Part shown: piece by piece, positions 38,067-64,000 of the stretch | Position numbering within the stretch: position 1 is the first letter of the stretch | Layout of the letters: every line of letters begins with the position of its first letter | Notes under the pieces: model-generated | The model's input: the letters and a program-made list of their open reading frames with translations, nothing else | Told to the model about the DNA's origin: nothing | Database searches by the model: none | Position numbers and translations under genes: made by a program | Source: Allolobophora icterica | Lineage: Eukaryota; Annelida; Clitellata; Crassiclitellata; Lumbricidae | DNA length: 64,000 bases | Direction of reading: 5' to 3' | Assembly (NCBI GenBank): GCA_963556255.1 | Contig: OY744608.1 | Span: forward strand, 34,497,798-34,561,797

Positions 38067-38230
38067 ACGAATAACAGTTTATGTCAAAGTTCTCTGTAAC
38101 ACAACTCCACTCGTGTCTTAATTACTTTCAGCTCCAATTCCAATAGGAATTTAGGTATGACTCCCACACAACAAATCTGCCGCATCACACGACCGCCATA
38201 CTGCCTGCTTATTCAACGGCTACCCAGTAG
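38067..38230 (-). other. Candidate untranslated first exon of the CCSER-like gene
   Basis: A strong minus-strand donor (CGT|GTAAGTG) lies at 38067/38066, after a GC-richer stretch with a GCGCCACCTAG motif (38230-38240). The gene needs an upstream untranslated exon, and this is the best local candidate. It is inference without transcript evidence. Confidence 0.3.
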
Positions 38231-38465
38231 CGCCACCTAGAGAGTAAGAAATCATCAACCATCTACCGAATAAATTATCACTAAACCAAATCGCTGAAGA
38301 AAACTGATGCTGGCTAACTCAGCCTAACTGAATAAAAGTCGTAAATAAAAATAAAAACAAAACGACAACAATTTCAATTAACTTACACCTTACAGTATAA
38401 CTGAACAACAAACGTAAAGTCCTCGAAGCTCCGTAGCTGTGCATTTGTGCTTTTGATTTGGTAAA

Positions 38466-38608
38466 CACTGGCGTAAACTTGTCCAAAATATTGGGGGGAT
38501 TTGGTCATTTTTTCTACACTTATTGCATTGGGTGTACCGTCCATCTCAATTATTGGGGGACACGTGCCCCGGCTGCCACCCCCTCCTCCCCCCGAGTCTA
38601 CGCCTATG
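38466..38608. mobile_element. hAT-like MITE between the divergent genes, perfect duplication
   Basis: 143 bp, ends CACTGGCGTAAAC and GTCTACGCCTATG, flanked by TTGGTAAA at 38458-38465 and 38609-38616. Short relative of the 5251-5942 element in inverse orientation. Confidence 0.88.
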
Positions 38609-38894
38609 TTGGTAAACAATTATAATCGTCGTCCTGAAAACGGCTTAAACATCACACGTTCTTTTCTCTAGCAATACCACGAATAAGGTTAGTGAGGAAA
38701 TTATATAACGGTAAAGACAACGCAAAATTTAAATTATTTAATATCAAGCATTAAGGCCGCCATACTCTAGGCATAGAATATCGAACTTGGTTGTGCGGTG
38801 CGGAGTGATATGCCAGGTGCGAATGTGAAGCGGTCGACTGAATGATGATTACGTCGGTGGCCCTCGGTGCCATAGCGGATCGGTTAGGCCGACG

Positions 38895-62837
<23,943 letters not shown>

Positions 62838-63204
62838 GTAATGATTTCCAAAAGATTTTCTGTCAAGATCTTTTCCTAGAATAATAACTAAACTTTTGTA
62901 ATTCACTTCTCTTTGGTGTCACTAAGAAAGATTTATGAAAACTATGAATCGTTCAGAAAACTAAGGTGAGCGCCATAATAAGAACCCCCAAATATCAACA
63001 TATAGCTACAATGGCTGCCCATCAATGTACTGGCTACCCTCTGAGAGGATTATCAGTTCAAACCCAAACCTGCCTTATAATTCCTAACGCATTACATGTT
63101 TACCGGTAAATACTGCACTACAATGTTTGCACTAATATTGCACTACTGACTTTGACTTGAATCTTGATTGCTTGGCTCTGTCCAGTGAATTACAATTTGG
63201 AATG

Positions 63205-63456
63205 TGATTTTTTCTGCTGGAACGGCCCGGAATGGCGTTCCAGGATCTTGTTTCAGCTGTTAAAAAATAATTTAGTTATTTATAAAAAGAATAATTTAGT
63301 TATTTTAATTTAATGTGAAGTCAAAAATTTTGTTGGGGAGGGTCTTACTGAGACCCTTCCCCAAGCCACATCCTCGTTTTTTCTTGGGTTTAGCCCTCTG
63401 TTTAGCTCTTTCATAATTGTTCAGTTGTGGAACCTTTTTTCTAGAAAAAGCACTGC
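63205..63456. mobile_element. Degraded MITE related to 51022-51277
   Basis: Inverted relative to the 51-kb copy: GGAACGGCCCGGAATGG at the left and CTAGAAAAAGCACTG at the right. The left terminus is eroded and no duplication is visible. Confidence 0.6.
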
Positions 63457-63834
63457 TTAGAAGTAACCATTACTTTATGCGCTTTGCCTTATGTTAATGG
63501 TGGCACCATGGAAGTTTCTGGAGTTTATAAGTTTATATTAGATTACACGCTTTGACTTTTGCCATGCCTCGTATCTGGACAGCATTGGGTTTTCGAGTAA
63601 TTTAGGTGGCTTGTCCAAAGCTTTGATATTCATTGCAGAATTATGTGAATTCTGTCAGTTCTTTGATGTTCTACTTTAATGTTCTGCTGGTCCAGATCTG
63701 AGACTTTCACTTGCTTCACTGCAGTCTGAATGCTGGTTCCCTCACCGAATGGAATTAAATGGTTTTGCTTGAAGTGACCATTCATTCATTCACTCATTCA
63801 TTGATGCCTTTGCATTATGCTAATGGTGCTCATG

Positions 63835-63880
63835 GGAGTCCAGAGGGGGGCGCATTTGCGCCCCCTGGATTTTGCAAAGA
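63835..63880. repeat. G/C-run palindrome near the window end
   Basis: AGGGGGGCGCATTTGCGCCCCCT is self-complementary and resembles the G-run ends of MITEs in this window. The partner end was not found. Confidence 0.5.
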
Positions 63881-64000
63881 TTTTATAAAAATAAAATCTT
63901 TTGATTATTATGATTATTACAACAGTCCCAACACGATTTTCAATGTGAAAAACCACCTAATTATTTAGGTAAAGTCCTTGATCATTATTTATTTTAAAGT

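Overview
This is a CpG-poor, intron-rich, repeat-dense animal nuclear sequence, most likely from a marine invertebrate. The species is not identifiable from the sequence. The CpG-poor background suggests germline methylation. There are many L2/CR1-type LINE tails, tRNA-derived SINEs and short terminal-inverted-repeat DNA transposons. No bacterial, organellar or viral genes were seen.

Three host genes account for the conserved coding sequence. (1) 1570-6652, minus strand: a complete four-exon RNF2/RING1 (Polycomb E3 ubiquitin ligase) gene of 351 codons. (2) 15126-28907, minus strand: a seven-coding-exon gene of 1171 codons for a serine-rich, coiled-coil protein with EB-binding-like SxIP/SxLP motifs. 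It is best explained as a CCSER (FAM190)-type microtubule-associated protein. (3) 38895 to beyond the window, plus strand: the 5' two thirds of Bicaudal-C (BICC1), with 12 exons and 487 codons covering the KH/KH-like domains. The SAM-domain end lies outside. All exon phases are consistent with GT..AG splicing. Genes 2 and 3 are head to head. A CpG-rich start lies at BICC1, and a plausible untranslated first exon of gene 2 ends near 38067.

The remainder is repeats. At least 16 elements can be delimited by terminal inverted repeats and 8-bp target-site duplications. Most look like hAT-type MITEs, and one (36913-37754) still encodes a recognisable hAT C-terminal domain. The most unusual component is a family of three related DNA transposon copies (8653-11383, 32966-34299, 46171-48286). 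They have TAGGGTG termini and share a protein family that I cannot place in a named transposase superfamily. Two have 8-bp target duplications; the left end of the first was not found. There are also two 62-bp TTAA-flanked piggyBac-type mini-elements, a TIR family starting GGGGTCATCC with a shared short reading frame, four or more tRNA-derived SINE types, LINE tails with different tetra-/pentanucleotide ends, a 285-bp (AC)n tract and a long AT palindrome.

Functionally, the three host genes are unrelated in pathway (chromatin silencing, probable microtubule plus-end biology, RNA-binding translational control). Their proximity is of evolutionary rather than operonic interest.
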